A model generated the notes under the pieces. It made no database searches. It saw only the letters and a program-made list of their open reading frames with translations, and was not told where the DNA came from. This document shows, piece after piece, positions 56,921-64,000 of a DNA stretch of 64,000 bases (its first letter is position 1; the number at the start of each line of letters is the position of its first letter). Source of the DNA: Methylobacterium sp. E-005 (lineage in GTDB: Bacteria; Pseudomonadota; Alphaproteobacteria; Rhizobiales; Beijerinckiaceae); the NCBI RefSeq assembly GCF_022829725.1, contig NZ_JAKSYG010000108.1:34974-98973 (forward strand), written 5' to 3'. The translations under genes were made by a program, and so were the position numbers.

Positions 56921-57660
56921 GTCCATTGTTCATTCCTCCGACGCCTAATCCCGCCACAGAATTACAGGACGAAGCTTCCGGAGTGCGCGGCGCAGCCTCG
57001 GTGGCTGCGCCCAACGCAAATTGTTTATTTTGCGGTGCCCGTAGTTGCGTATTTTATAAAGTCAGACGCCGAACATCATCAATACGGCGCAACCCGCACG
57101 AAGCATCCCCTCTTTCGGGCGTGGGGGGTTAAATCTGCGCTTCGAGATTGATGGCAAGCGAAGGAATTATCAGACTTTGCCGGACGCCAGGAAAAGGGGT
57201 GGGATTGCTGACGCATTTCAGCGATCGAAAGTAGCGCCCGCGAGTGCATTCCCCTGTAGCCGCATCACGGCAAATTTTTGAAGGCTCTGCGCATTCGAGC
57301 GCCTATGAATATGACTGCAGCCCTTGCATATTCCATTGTCAAGCCTGGGGCGTGTCCACACCGGCCAAAGCGCTCAAGGTTTCGGCCCCAACACAGCTCT
57401 CCGCCCGTTTGAACTGGCAAACCTCGAAGAACCCGAGCCAGGGCGCAAATTCGGTCCCACAGAGGCTCGGCTGTGTTCGCTCTTTCATGATGCGGGTCTT
57501 ATTCCAGCAGGCTGGTAGCGAACACCGAGTCAGACAGGTATGCCCCAAACCCTGGTGTCCCGTACGCCTAAACGCTTTGCCAGCATGACCAGCACCGCAA
57601 ATCTCATGGGATCGCGAGCGCTCGCACAAACTCGGCGTGTGCGCCATTGGGAACAGTAAG
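56921..57660. other. Non-coding stretch with no recognisable gene
   Basis: About 740 bases between the IS5 remnant and the glycosyltransferase. It mixes AT-rich pockets (57020-57060) and GC-rich pieces. Several short open frames exist, but none has a family motif or convincing ribosome binding site. Likely eroded insertion debris. Confidence 0.4.
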
Positions 57661-58743
57661 ATGGAATCAAAACCGTGGTTTGCGTTGAACGGCCGCTTTC
57701 TGACTCAGAATCTGACTGGTGTTCAGAGATACGCCTGGAACGTCGCCTATCATCTCAATGAAATTCTTGGCGCAGCGAACCAGTCAGCTCCAATCTTAAC
57801 ACCAAACGGCGCGACGGACCCGAATCTGTCGCGGATGCCCCTCGTCGAGTTCGGACGTGTCGGCGGCCATGCTTGGGAGCAGTTCATCTTACCTGCGCGG
57901 TGGCGTGGCGATTTGCTCAACCTATGCAATATCGCGCCAGTTATAAAATCACGACAGGTTTTGTGCATTCACGACGCGAATGTCTTCATTCGACCCGAGA
58001 GTTACAGCACCTCGTTTCGTATTTATTATCGCGGCCTCCAAACTGCCCTGGCTCGCAGAGCCAGTCGGATAACGAGCGTCTCGACAGACTCAGCGGCACA
58101 GATCGCCCGACACCTTCCACTGAAGATGTCCGATATTATCGTTCTCCCCAACGGGCACGAACACGCACTTGCTTGGGATCCTCAAGGCGCCCAATCCGCT
58201 CCCTCTATTCTGAACAACCGCCGTGCTGGTGCAGGGCGCCCGTTCGTCCTTGCCCTCGGCTCCCGCGCGCCGCACAAGAATCTCCGGCTTGTCATGGACA
58301 TAGCTCCGCGCCTCGGCGATGCGGGGATCGACGTCATCATCGTGGGCGGATCCGCCAAAATTTATTCCGACGATGCTCTGACGGGGGGGGAGAACGTCCA
58401 TTTCACCGGTCGGATGGACGATAACGACTTGGCTTTTCTATTGGAGCGTGCGCTATGTCTTTTGTTCCCCTCATGGACTGAAGGCTTCGGGCTCCCGATC
58501 CTCGAAGCGATGACGCGCGGCTGTCCTGTTATTTCATCGGATCGCGCCAGCATGCCGGAAGTCTGCGGAGACGCTGCCCTGATGGCCGCGCCGGACGATC
58601 CGATGGCCTGGGTTCGGCACATCGAAAGGTTGCGTAGTTCCACTCAACTGAGGAGCGAATTGATCGCCGCGGGTCGACAAAGGATCAATCGTTTTTCATG
58701 GAAAACGACAGCGCAGGCCTACGCCCAACTGATGCGCGGTTGA
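57661..58743 (+). CDS. Glycosyltransferase family 4
   Basis: A 360-residue GT-B enzyme. 'NGRFLTQNLTGVQRYAWNV' at the N-terminus is typical of GT4 enzymes of surface polysaccharide loci; 'FVLALGSRAPHKNLRLVMD' (~195) and 'LFPSWTEGFGLPILEAMTRGCPVISSD' (58459-58539) form the donor site. The ATG at 57661 follows AGTAAG; a start 24 bases upstream is possible. GC content is below that of the core genes, consistent with acquisition. The sugar is unknown. Confidence 0.85.
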   Translation: MESKPWFALNGRFLTQNLTGVQRYAWNVAYHLNEILGAANQSAPILTPNGATDPNLSRMPLVEFGRVGGHAWEQFILPARWRGDLLNLCNIAPVIKSRQVLCIHDANVFIRPESYSTSFRIYYRGLQTALARRASRITSVSTDSAAQIARHLPLKMSDIIVLPNGHEHALAWDPQGAQSAPSILNNRRAGAGRPFVLALGSRAPHKNLRLVMDIAPRLGDAGIDVIIVGGSAKIYSDDALTGGENVHFTGRMDDNDLAFLLERALCLLFPSWTEGFGLPILEAMTRGCPVISSDRASMPEVCGDAALMAAPDDPMAWVRHIERLRSSTQLRSELIAAGRQRINRFSWKTTAQAYAQLMRG

Positions 58744-59393
58744 GCCGTGCCCCTCGCATCGCATCCCTGGGTGTCCCGGCTGCCCGAGCCGTGGGGCTGC
58801 CCTCCCGGTTCCATGACTTCCACTTCCATGACTTCCACGGCGGCGGGCCGGCGGGGTCGCTTTTGTGCGGCGACAGGAGTTGGCACGACCGCACATCCTG
58901 TCGGCCGCCCCGGACTGCAAGAAGCGACCGACGGTGATTCATCTTGTTCAACCGATCGCGGCCGCGGGCGCGGAGCAGATTCCTATTACTCCATTGAGCA
59001 CTGCTTCCGCTGCCCCTTTCGATACAATATGTGTGAAGAAGGCTCGCCCCCGGCATCGCGAACGCTAGGCCTACGGCTTACCGCGGCAAGGGCAGACAAT
59101 GATCGCGCGCTTGCCCCTTGAGATCAGCGAATGAGAACGACGGCCGAACGCTGATGCGATTGATGTGTTGGCCTCTCACGGCTGATCCAACGCCGGAAGG
59201 ATCCGCACCTGATTCAGCCATCCCTAGAACCAACTAAAAAATGTACAAACCCAATATTGAAACGAGAGAAAATCATGTAATTACAGGTACGTTTGTCGAT
59301 ACATCGTTTTGGTTCACTCGAATTGCAAAAGCGAAAATCGTATCGCGGCAACATGTAATTCAATAGTTGCAAATTGCAACATACGGAGGATTA
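58744..59393. other. Gap with glycosyltransferase fragment and short tandem repeat
   Basis: Around 58934 a plus-strand frame reads 'RPTVIHLVQPIAAAGAEQ', resembling the first strand and glycine loop of GT4 proteins (VIHLxxxLxxGGAE), then degenerates; it is probably a truncated glycosyltransferase. A 15-base unit TTCCATGACTTCCAC is repeated twice in tandem at 58809-58838. From ~59220 the sequence becomes AT-rich with no gene seen. Confidence 0.35.
59366..59380. promoter_or_regulatory. Perfect 15-bp palindrome in AT-rich region
   Basis: GTTGCAA-A-TTGCAAC, a perfect inverted repeat 14 bases before a short open frame and ~320 bases before the acyltransferase. It looks like a protein-binding site, but no regulator is encoded nearby. 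Confidence 0.35.
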
Positions 59394-59489
59394 ATGTTGT
59401 CGCTTTATACTTTATCATTCAGGATCAATTCTAAAAATTCCCCGATCAGAGATACGAGGCTTACGATAATCGGTAATAACTTGAGTTAA
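59394..59489 (+). CDS. Possible small protein, 31 residues
   Basis: ATG at 59394 is preceded by GGAGG at a 5-base spacing, one of the better ribosome sites in this region. The 31-residue product (MLSLYTLSFRIN...) has no recognised motif or clear helix. It lies just after the palindrome at 59366. It could be a chance frame in AT-rich DNA; the ribosome site is the only positive evidence. Confidence 0.25.
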   Translation: MLSLYTLSFRINSKNSPIRDTRLTIIGNNLS

Positions 59490-59702
59490 ATTTTATTACT
59501 CGATATTTGAATGGTTATAGGATTTCTGGCAGACCGACCCCGCAGTTCCGACAAGAGCATCAAATCAGGATAAAGGACCTCTCTGTTTAAGAATGCGACT
59601 CGAGACCGGCACAGAACGTCGATCGAATTTTTGTTTGATGCCGGACTTTTTTGCATTCAGATCCCACTAAACAGCGCAACATTGGCGCCGGCAAATCAAT
59701 GA
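59490..59702. other. AT-rich upstream region of the acyltransferase gene
   Basis: Some 210 bases of low-GC sequence before the acyltransferase; presumably includes its promoter. I cannot place -35/-10 elements with confidence. Confidence 0.35.
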
Positions 59703-60821
59703 ATGGGGCTTAAGTTGGATACTACGACCAGGCCGACTGCGAGCAAAATTCGCGATCAGATGCCGAGTTTGGAAGGCATTCAAGTTATGCGTGCAGTGGC
59801 AGCGATTGCTGTCGTTTTCACCCATTCGATTACTCGCGTTTCGGTTTCTATCAACAGCAATCCGGAAAGCTCTTTTTTTAAATCTGCCGATGGCAATCAG
59901 TGGATTGTTGGTGACTTCGGAGTGGATCTATTTTTCGTCATCTCCGGATTTATCATGTTTTATACCCATCGATCCGATTTTCGACGGCCCGGTGCGATAC
60001 GCAGCTTTCTATTAAAGCGGGCCGTAAGGATCATCCCACTTTATTGGCTCCTAACGAGCCTGACGATTTTCATTTTACTATTTGCGCCTAGCATTTTTAG
60101 CAACGGTCGTGATGTGGATGTTTTTTGGTTCGTGGCGTCGTATCTATTTATTCCTTTTCCTTCTCCCTCAGGTGTTATCGCTCCCACACTCGGCGTCGGA
60201 TGGACGTTGAATTATGAATTTATGTTTTATTATTTATTTGCGATATCTCTGAGCTTTGATCAAAATAAAGCTCTGCGCATAATCACTGGGGCACTCTTAT
60301 CACTCGTTTTAATCGGTAGAACGCTACCTCACGGATCCAATCTAATAACTTTCTACACGAGTTGGCTGTTTCTAGATTTCCTCGGAGGAGTTTGGGTAGC
60401 GTGGTTGGTTTTATACCGCAAACCCATCAATCAAGGGTTGCGCGGCTGCTTATTTGCCCTCGGTCTGGGCTCAATCGCGTACAGTGCGTATTGGCCCCCG
60501 GTCGAAACTGAAGTGTCACGCTTTATCATCTGGGGTATTCCATCAATCTTAATTGTCCTTACCGGTTATAAATTTTGTATTCCGGGATTGGGAGGGACAG
60601 TTTTGCGTAAGGTTGGCGCAGCATCTTATTCTATCTATCTATCGCAAGTATTTGCCCTTCCTTTCTGGGCTAAAATAATCAACTATCTAAATGTTAGATA
60701 CGTCCCTTTTGATTGCTTGGTTCTACTGCTTACTATTATGGTAATTATGTCCGGTATCGTTGTCTGGATAGCTGTCGAACGACCACTCACTGCGTTTTTC
60801 CGACACAAAATTTTGTTATGA
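59703..60821 (+). CDS. Acyltransferase 3 family (OafA/YrhL-type) membrane protein
   Basis: A 372-residue membrane protein with about ten helices. 'SLEGIQVMRAVAAIAVVFTHS' (59763-59825) contains the conserved histidine (H41) of this family, and 'FGVDLFFVISGFIMFY' follows, as in O-acetyltransferases of O-antigen and exopolysaccharide. 'GWTLNYEFMFYYLF' is also typical. GC content is much lower than in the flanking genome, so it was probably acquired. It would O-acylate a glycan at the inner membrane; the substrate is probably the polymer made with the neighbouring glycosyltransferases (inference). ATG 59760 is a shorter alternative start. Confidence 0.85.
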   Translation: MGLKLDTTTRPTASKIRDQMPSLEGIQVMRAVAAIAVVFTHSITRVSVSINSNPESSFFKSADGNQWIVGDFGVDLFFVISGFIMFYTHRSDFRRPGAIRSFLLKRAVRIIPLYWLLTSLTIFILLFAPSIFSNGRDVDVFWFVASYLFIPFPSPSGVIAPTLGVGWTLNYEFMFYYLFAISLSFDQNKALRIITGALLSLVLIGRTLPHGSNLITFYTSWLFLDFLGGVWVAWLVLYRKPINQGLRGCLFALGLGSIAYSAYWPPVETEVSRFIIWGIPSILIVLTGYKFCIPGLGGTVLRKVGAASYSIYLSQVFALPFWAKIINYLNVRYVPFDCLVLLLTIMVIMSGIVVWIAVERPLTAFFRHKILL

Positions 60822-60989
60822 TATTTGTTCGGGGTTGGTAAAATAGGTGCATGCTCGTAGGAGCGGGCCTTTTTAAAGCGGAAGGCCTTCGCACGACGTG
60901 CTCATGTAAGTAACGGATTGTGCGATATTGGCTGAGGATGAGACTCTTACGTCAGCCTCAGAGTTTGTTTGAGTCCCTCAGCCGGCCGC
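60822..60989. other. Gap after the acyltransferase gene
   Basis: About 170 bases dropping from AT-rich to GC-rich sequence towards the IS66 remnant. No gene or clear terminator was recognised. Confidence 0.35.
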
Positions 60990-61630
60990 CTTTATTTGTC
61001 TCGCGTGCAGACACGAGGTCCGCCTAGCGCGACGGAGAGGGAAGCAGATGTGGAAAGGCAGCCGCCCAGCCAGAGGCATTTGATTGGGTCGGCGCAACAT
61101 CCGCGGAAGACGTACAGATCGCCAGCATGGGGATTGCGACTACCCCCTTCCTGCACCAGCAGCGCCAAACCGTTCATGCTGCGGCGCATGTCGGTGACGC
61201 CGATGCCAATCCACACCCGGGCGGCCGATGGGACCGGGGTCGTTGTGCCGCGCCAGCAACGTCGAGGACGCGGGTGAGCGCTGCGCCATACACCCCGGCC
61301 TTGACGACGCGCCGGCCCCGATCCAGTACGCTCACTCTCCGGCCCGGAGCCGGCGACGCGGGCGGGTGAGTGCCATGCTCCGAGGGGGCGCCCGGCTCGG
61401 CCACTGCCGATGATCCACTGGCTGCGAATGCGTGCCGCCGGATCAACAGCAGCGGCTGCGAGATCCCGAGCCAGCACGCCGTCGCCGACACCAACCGTGG
61501 CCTCTGCGGATCTTCAGCACGATGCGGAGCTTCGCGTCTTCCGACCAGCACCGAAGGCGGCCGATCTCGACGATCTCAGAGGGCTGAACGCGCCGTACAC
61601 TGTCCGTATGGCTGTCCGTACGCACTGTTC
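60990..61630 (-). mobile_element. IS66-family remnant (broken tnpA plus partial tnpB)
   Basis: Read on the minus strand, tnpA begins 'SEIVEIGRLRCWSEDAKLRIV' (~61583-61520) and continues in another frame 'RPRLVSATACWLGISQPLLLIRRHAF', an IS66 OrfA with a frameshift. tnpB follows: 'VPSAARVWIGIGVTDMRRSMNGLALLVQ' (61240-61160) and 'DLYVFRGCCADPIKCLW', then degenerates. The large tnpC is absent here. The element is dead. Confidence 0.7.
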
Positions 61631-61649
61631 CCAACGCCGCTCGACACAC

Positions 61650-61857
61650 CACACAAGACGGCTCTCGGCGGCATACGAATGATCGTGTTCTTCCAGTCGA
61701 CATGAGCCTTATCAGAAAACCGAATCTCAATCGGATTGCCGGAGACGATTTGCACGATTTTCGCTTGGGGCTCAGGGAAGGCCGGTGCAAAGCCGAGATG
61801 CCGTCGTGTTGGTCCAAGCGAGGTCGCGCCCGTCTTTGCCAAGCTACTGCAGATCAC
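61650..61857 (-). mobile_element. IS630-type transposase fragment
   Basis: A minus-strand frame reads 'PEPQAKIVQIVSGNPIEIRFSDKAHVDWKNTIIRM'-type residues across 61770-61665, matching the catalytic-core start of IS630 transposases (KPIEIWFxDEARxGQKxTxTRxW), although the key D/E positions are altered (DKAH instead of DEAR). It abuts the IS66 remnant on the same strand. Confidence 0.55.
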
Positions 61858-62224
61858 ACGGACTCAACCTCCGATCCACTCGGGCGCTCTGTCCACTCTC
61901 TAGAAGACGGCGGCGCATTCCGCGACACGCCATTCTAAGATCATGCATCGGCCAGCGATCATCGGTCAGGCGCGTCCGCCCTCAGGCAACCTGCTTAGAC
62001 AGGGTGTGGTGGGTCAGGCTTAGAAGGCACATTTATCCGGGCCGATGAGCGGTAGCGACGAGGGTCGCTGCTGTTGGACATGGCAGGTGCACTGCGCTAC
62101 GAAAAATTGAGCCTAAGCGCTGCTGGACCAGTCTCGCATGGGGCTCTGCGTTCCGGCCTAGCTCAGTTCAAGTACCACAACTTCTTTCATTTTTTTTAGA
62201 TCACTGCCGCCGAGGCATTTGAAT
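61858..62224. other. Gap between IS630 fragment and glycosyltransferase-like gene
   Basis: About 370 bases. The first ~130 may be more degraded IS630 sequence. The last ~40, with a T-rich run (62189-62198), precede the next gene and may hold its promoter. No gene recognised. Confidence 0.35.
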
Positions 62225-63346
62225 ATGAGCAGTCACACTGTTTCTATGAGTGAGGAAAATGCCCTACTGATTGATCCCTCCGTCGTTGGACAGTCGCATA
62301 TTTTGGTTAATACAGGCATGGTATGTCTTGCCGCCTCCCGCTATACACGTGTCACAGTTATCGCCGAGAGCACACACTGCGATGCGCTCGAACAATACCT
62401 GGATTTAAACATTGCCAGCCGCGTTACATTTATTCCATGGAGTCGCAGGGCTGAGATCAGAAGTATTGTACATAAATTAATTGCAAAAGACCGATTCGAT
62501 CTCGTTCTATTTACAAATCTTGAGTATGGTATTTTTGTATATATGAATGTATTCCACAGGGGAATAACCCAACGACCGATCCTCTGGACGCTTCATAGTC
62601 ACTTGGTGAATCTGGGACTCACCAGCCGAGTAACGCGTATCAAAAACTTCGTAAAATGGTATTTTTTATTTTGCGCGTTCCGTAAGGTTAAATTTATTGC
62701 ATTGGGAGGCAGAATTCGCGCAAATATCGAAACCGCCATTGGCCCATTGTTCTACCGTAGCAATATCGCAGCTCTTATGCATCCGGTCGGAATTAGAAAG
62801 CTACCAGGACCCGCCCTCGACGCCTCTGACATACGTACCAGAAGCCCCCGCGTCATATTCATGTCGGGCTGGCATGGTTTGTCGCCAAAAAACAAAGAAT
62901 TATTGGGCGAACTCGAACGTCTCGATTCATCAAGCAGCCGATTTGAGCTTGTTTCTCTCTCGAACAGCTTTAAATCTGTCAGCAATCAGAAAGTTAAATC
63001 CTTCGCCATTGATTATGCAGATCGACTCAAGGAGATCACCAAAGCCGATTTCTTTCTCCACCTTCCAAGCGATCCGTATCGCCTCCACGCAAGCGGAGCC
63101 GTGATGGACATGCTGCTAACAGGCACGCCAATCATTGGGCTGCGAACCGATTTTGGAGAGGAATTGGCCGAGATAATCGGACCGTTCGGCTATTTTTTCG
63201 ATAAGCACGACGAGGTTCTTCGCTTTTTTTCGTCGTCCGATTTCAATCCTGCTGAGTTCGATCAGTTCCGATCAAATCTGGCCGCGGGCTATGAGAAGAT
63301 TGTCGCGCTGAACCAAACTCAGTTCGACGACGTGTTGAGTTCCTAA
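62225..63346 (+). CDS. Low-GC glycosyltransferase-like protein of unknown specificity
   Basis: A 373-residue soluble protein. The middle is 'PRVIFMSGWHGLSPKNKELLGEL' (~210) and the C-terminal half has 'ADFFLHLPSDPYRLHASGAVMDMLLTGTPIIGLRTDFGEEL' (63049-63171), the layout of a GT-B donor domain (substrate loop, then 'G.P.I..' strand), but without the EX7E residues of standard GT4. The N-terminal half reads as a Rossmann domain. Low GC and the island context suggest a surface-sugar role. ATG 62225 is preferred to TTG 62219. Alternatives: a polysaccharide pyruvyl-transferase-like or unrelated protein. Confidence 0.5.
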   Translation: MSSHTVSMSEENALLIDPSVVGQSHILVNTGMVCLAASRYTRVTVIAESTHCDALEQYLDLNIASRVTFIPWSRRAEIRSIVHKLIAKDRFDLVLFTNLEYGIFVYMNVFHRGITQRPILWTLHSHLVNLGLTSRVTRIKNFVKWYFLFCAFRKVKFIALGGRIRANIETAIGPLFYRSNIAALMHPVGIRKLPGPALDASDIRTRSPRVIFMSGWHGLSPKNKELLGELERLDSSSSRFELVSLSNSFKSVSNQKVKSFAIDYADRLKEITKADFFLHLPSDPYRLHASGAVMDMLLTGTPIIGLRTDFGEELAEIIGPFGYFFDKHDEVLRFFSSSDFNPAEFDQFRSNLAAGYEKIVALNQTQFDDVLSS

Positions 63347-63437
63347 CTGCTCAAGCTCATGGTGATATTGGGTGAGCTCTCGTTGGAAGCCGGATCCGGC
63401 GCTCGACGCGTATCCACTCAGGCTCATAATGGCGCGG
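63347..63437. other. Short gap after the glycosyltransferase-like gene
   Basis: About 90 bases with a return to high GC; no feature recognised. Confidence 0.4.
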
Positions 63438-63700
63438 TTAGGCGCCGACGGTTTTGCGGATGGTGCCGAATGGATTGGCGCCAGTCAGGCGCAGGGTGTC
63501 GACGGTACGGATTGCAGCCTCGCCCTCAGCGGCCCACATGGCGCGGCTGCCTGTGGTCCCTTCCGCGGCACGACAGCCGGACGTAGGAGCCGCTCGCGGT
63601 CATTGTTCGTCGGTTCGACCTGTCTGGCATAGGTGAGGAACATCAGGCGCTGATCGCGCGCGGCTGATCTTGGCGTGCAGATTGCGACCGAAGTCACAGG
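63438..63700 (-). mobile_element. IS66-family transposase (tnpC) C-terminal remnant
   Basis: Minus-strand frames give 'NLHAKISRAR', 'RQVEPTNNDRERLLRPAVVPRK' and, after a frameshift, 'MWAAEGEAAIRTVDTLRLTGANPF' ending in TAA at 63438. 'EPTNN..ER.LRP' is the C-terminal hallmark of IS66 transposases. It lies upstream of, not next to, the tnpA-tnpB remnant at 60990-61630 when read in their shared direction, so it is a different or rearranged copy. Confidence 0.7.
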
Positions 63701-64000
63701 AGCTCGGCGTAGGAAGGATGGCGCTGATCGGCACTCCACAACGTGGTCCGAAATCAAAGTCTTTGCGCGGTAGGCCTCAGGATCCCCAATATTGGTCTGG
63801 CCAATCGGCCAGCTTCTCGGTCTCATTCACCAACCTGCTGAACCGCCGTGAAGGCGAGTCCTAGCACTACTTTGGCAGATTGGTTTCAGGGTGGCAGGTT
63901 GAGATCGGCGTCACAGTGCGGGCATCGCTGCGCTGGCGGCCGACTGAGGTGATCCAAGATGGCCTGCCGGATCGCCGGCATCGAGGGCTGAGGCGGCGGG
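63701..64000. other. Window end, probably more insertion debris
   Basis: The last ~300 bases carry no intact gene. On the minus strand near 63880-63960 there is 'RCPHCDADLN', a zinc-knuckle-like piece as seen at the start of some transposases. Nothing else is supportable. Confidence 0.3.

Noticed and set aside
57339..57647. Cysteine-rich 102-residue minus-strand frame before the glycosyltransferase
   Set aside because: Cysteines are not in any metal-binding spacing and there is no ribosome site; likely chance frame in insertion debris.
56400..64000. Direct repeat of the tRNA-Gly 3' end as an attachment site
   Set aside because: I looked for a second copy of the T-arm/acceptor end in the remaining 7.5 kb and did not find one; no integrase either. 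The far end may be outside the window.

Overview
The window is a high-GC (roughly 70% by eye) stretch of an alphaproteobacterial chromosome. rcdA, ccmCDG beside yciB and ftsY, dapF-mtaB, a 6S RNA candidate beside the 5-formyl-THF cyclo-ligase, and an alphaproteobacterial LexA box (GTTC-N7-GTTC) all point that way. The gene mix and dispersed repeats look most like a Methylobacterium-type Rhizobiales member; that genus call is inference, not a search result.

Layout. 1-9.1 kb: the tail of a TonB-dependent receptor, rcdA, an internally deleted metQ, rpmE, an ABC exporter, a D-cysteine desulfhydrase-like enzyme, a MotA/MotB-like proton-channel pair, ymdB, fau and the 6S RNA candidate. 9.2-20.5 kb: a polysaccharide/envelope locus with a GIPC-transferase-like protein, a Wzz/GumC-like protein whose ATPase domain lacks a P-loop, a VpsF-like polymerase, a GH5 hydrolase, two glycosyltransferases, a sterol-desaturase-family oxygenase and a CelD-like acetyltransferase. 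No outer-membrane exporter, flippase or priming transferase is visible. 20.5-28 kb: a class V aminotransferase, moeA, ispE, a ClC channel with an unknown partner and a divergent MarR regulator (perfect palindrome between them), and ispB. 28-38.5 kb: a DUF2007 protein, a TrmN6-like methyltransferase with a repeat-encoded tail, a LexA-box-controlled phage-like gene pair, ccmCDG, yciB, an orphan VapB-like antitoxin, ftsY, an RluA-family synthase, mtaB, dapF and a secreted GyrI-like protein.

38.7-56.4 kb: metabolism. A TetR regulator with a perfect 23-bp operator sits 12 bp ahead of ilvC. ilvN and ilvB lie on the other strand; ilvB is preceded by a branched-chain-rich leader peptide and an attenuator-type terminator. 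Between them are a PPOX flavoprotein, an MCP, tam, a HAD enzyme, trpS, an Nth-like glycosylase and a decayed mazEF pair. An amidase, pyrE-pyrC, aroQ and a BKACE enzyme follow.

56.4-64 kb: starting at tRNA-Gly(TCC) the character changes. Sparse genes (a glycosyltransferase, a low-GC acyltransferase, a low-GC glycosyltransferase-like protein) are embedded in remnants of IS5-, IS66- and IS630-type transposases and a glycosyltransferase fragment. This reads as an acquired surface-polysaccharide island whose right end lies outside the window.

Three regulatory signatures stand out as readable directly from the DNA: the SOS box on the phage-like pair, the ilvBN attenuator, and the palindromic operators at tetR-ilvC and clc/marR. 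I see no CRISPR array, rRNA, integrase or replication origin.
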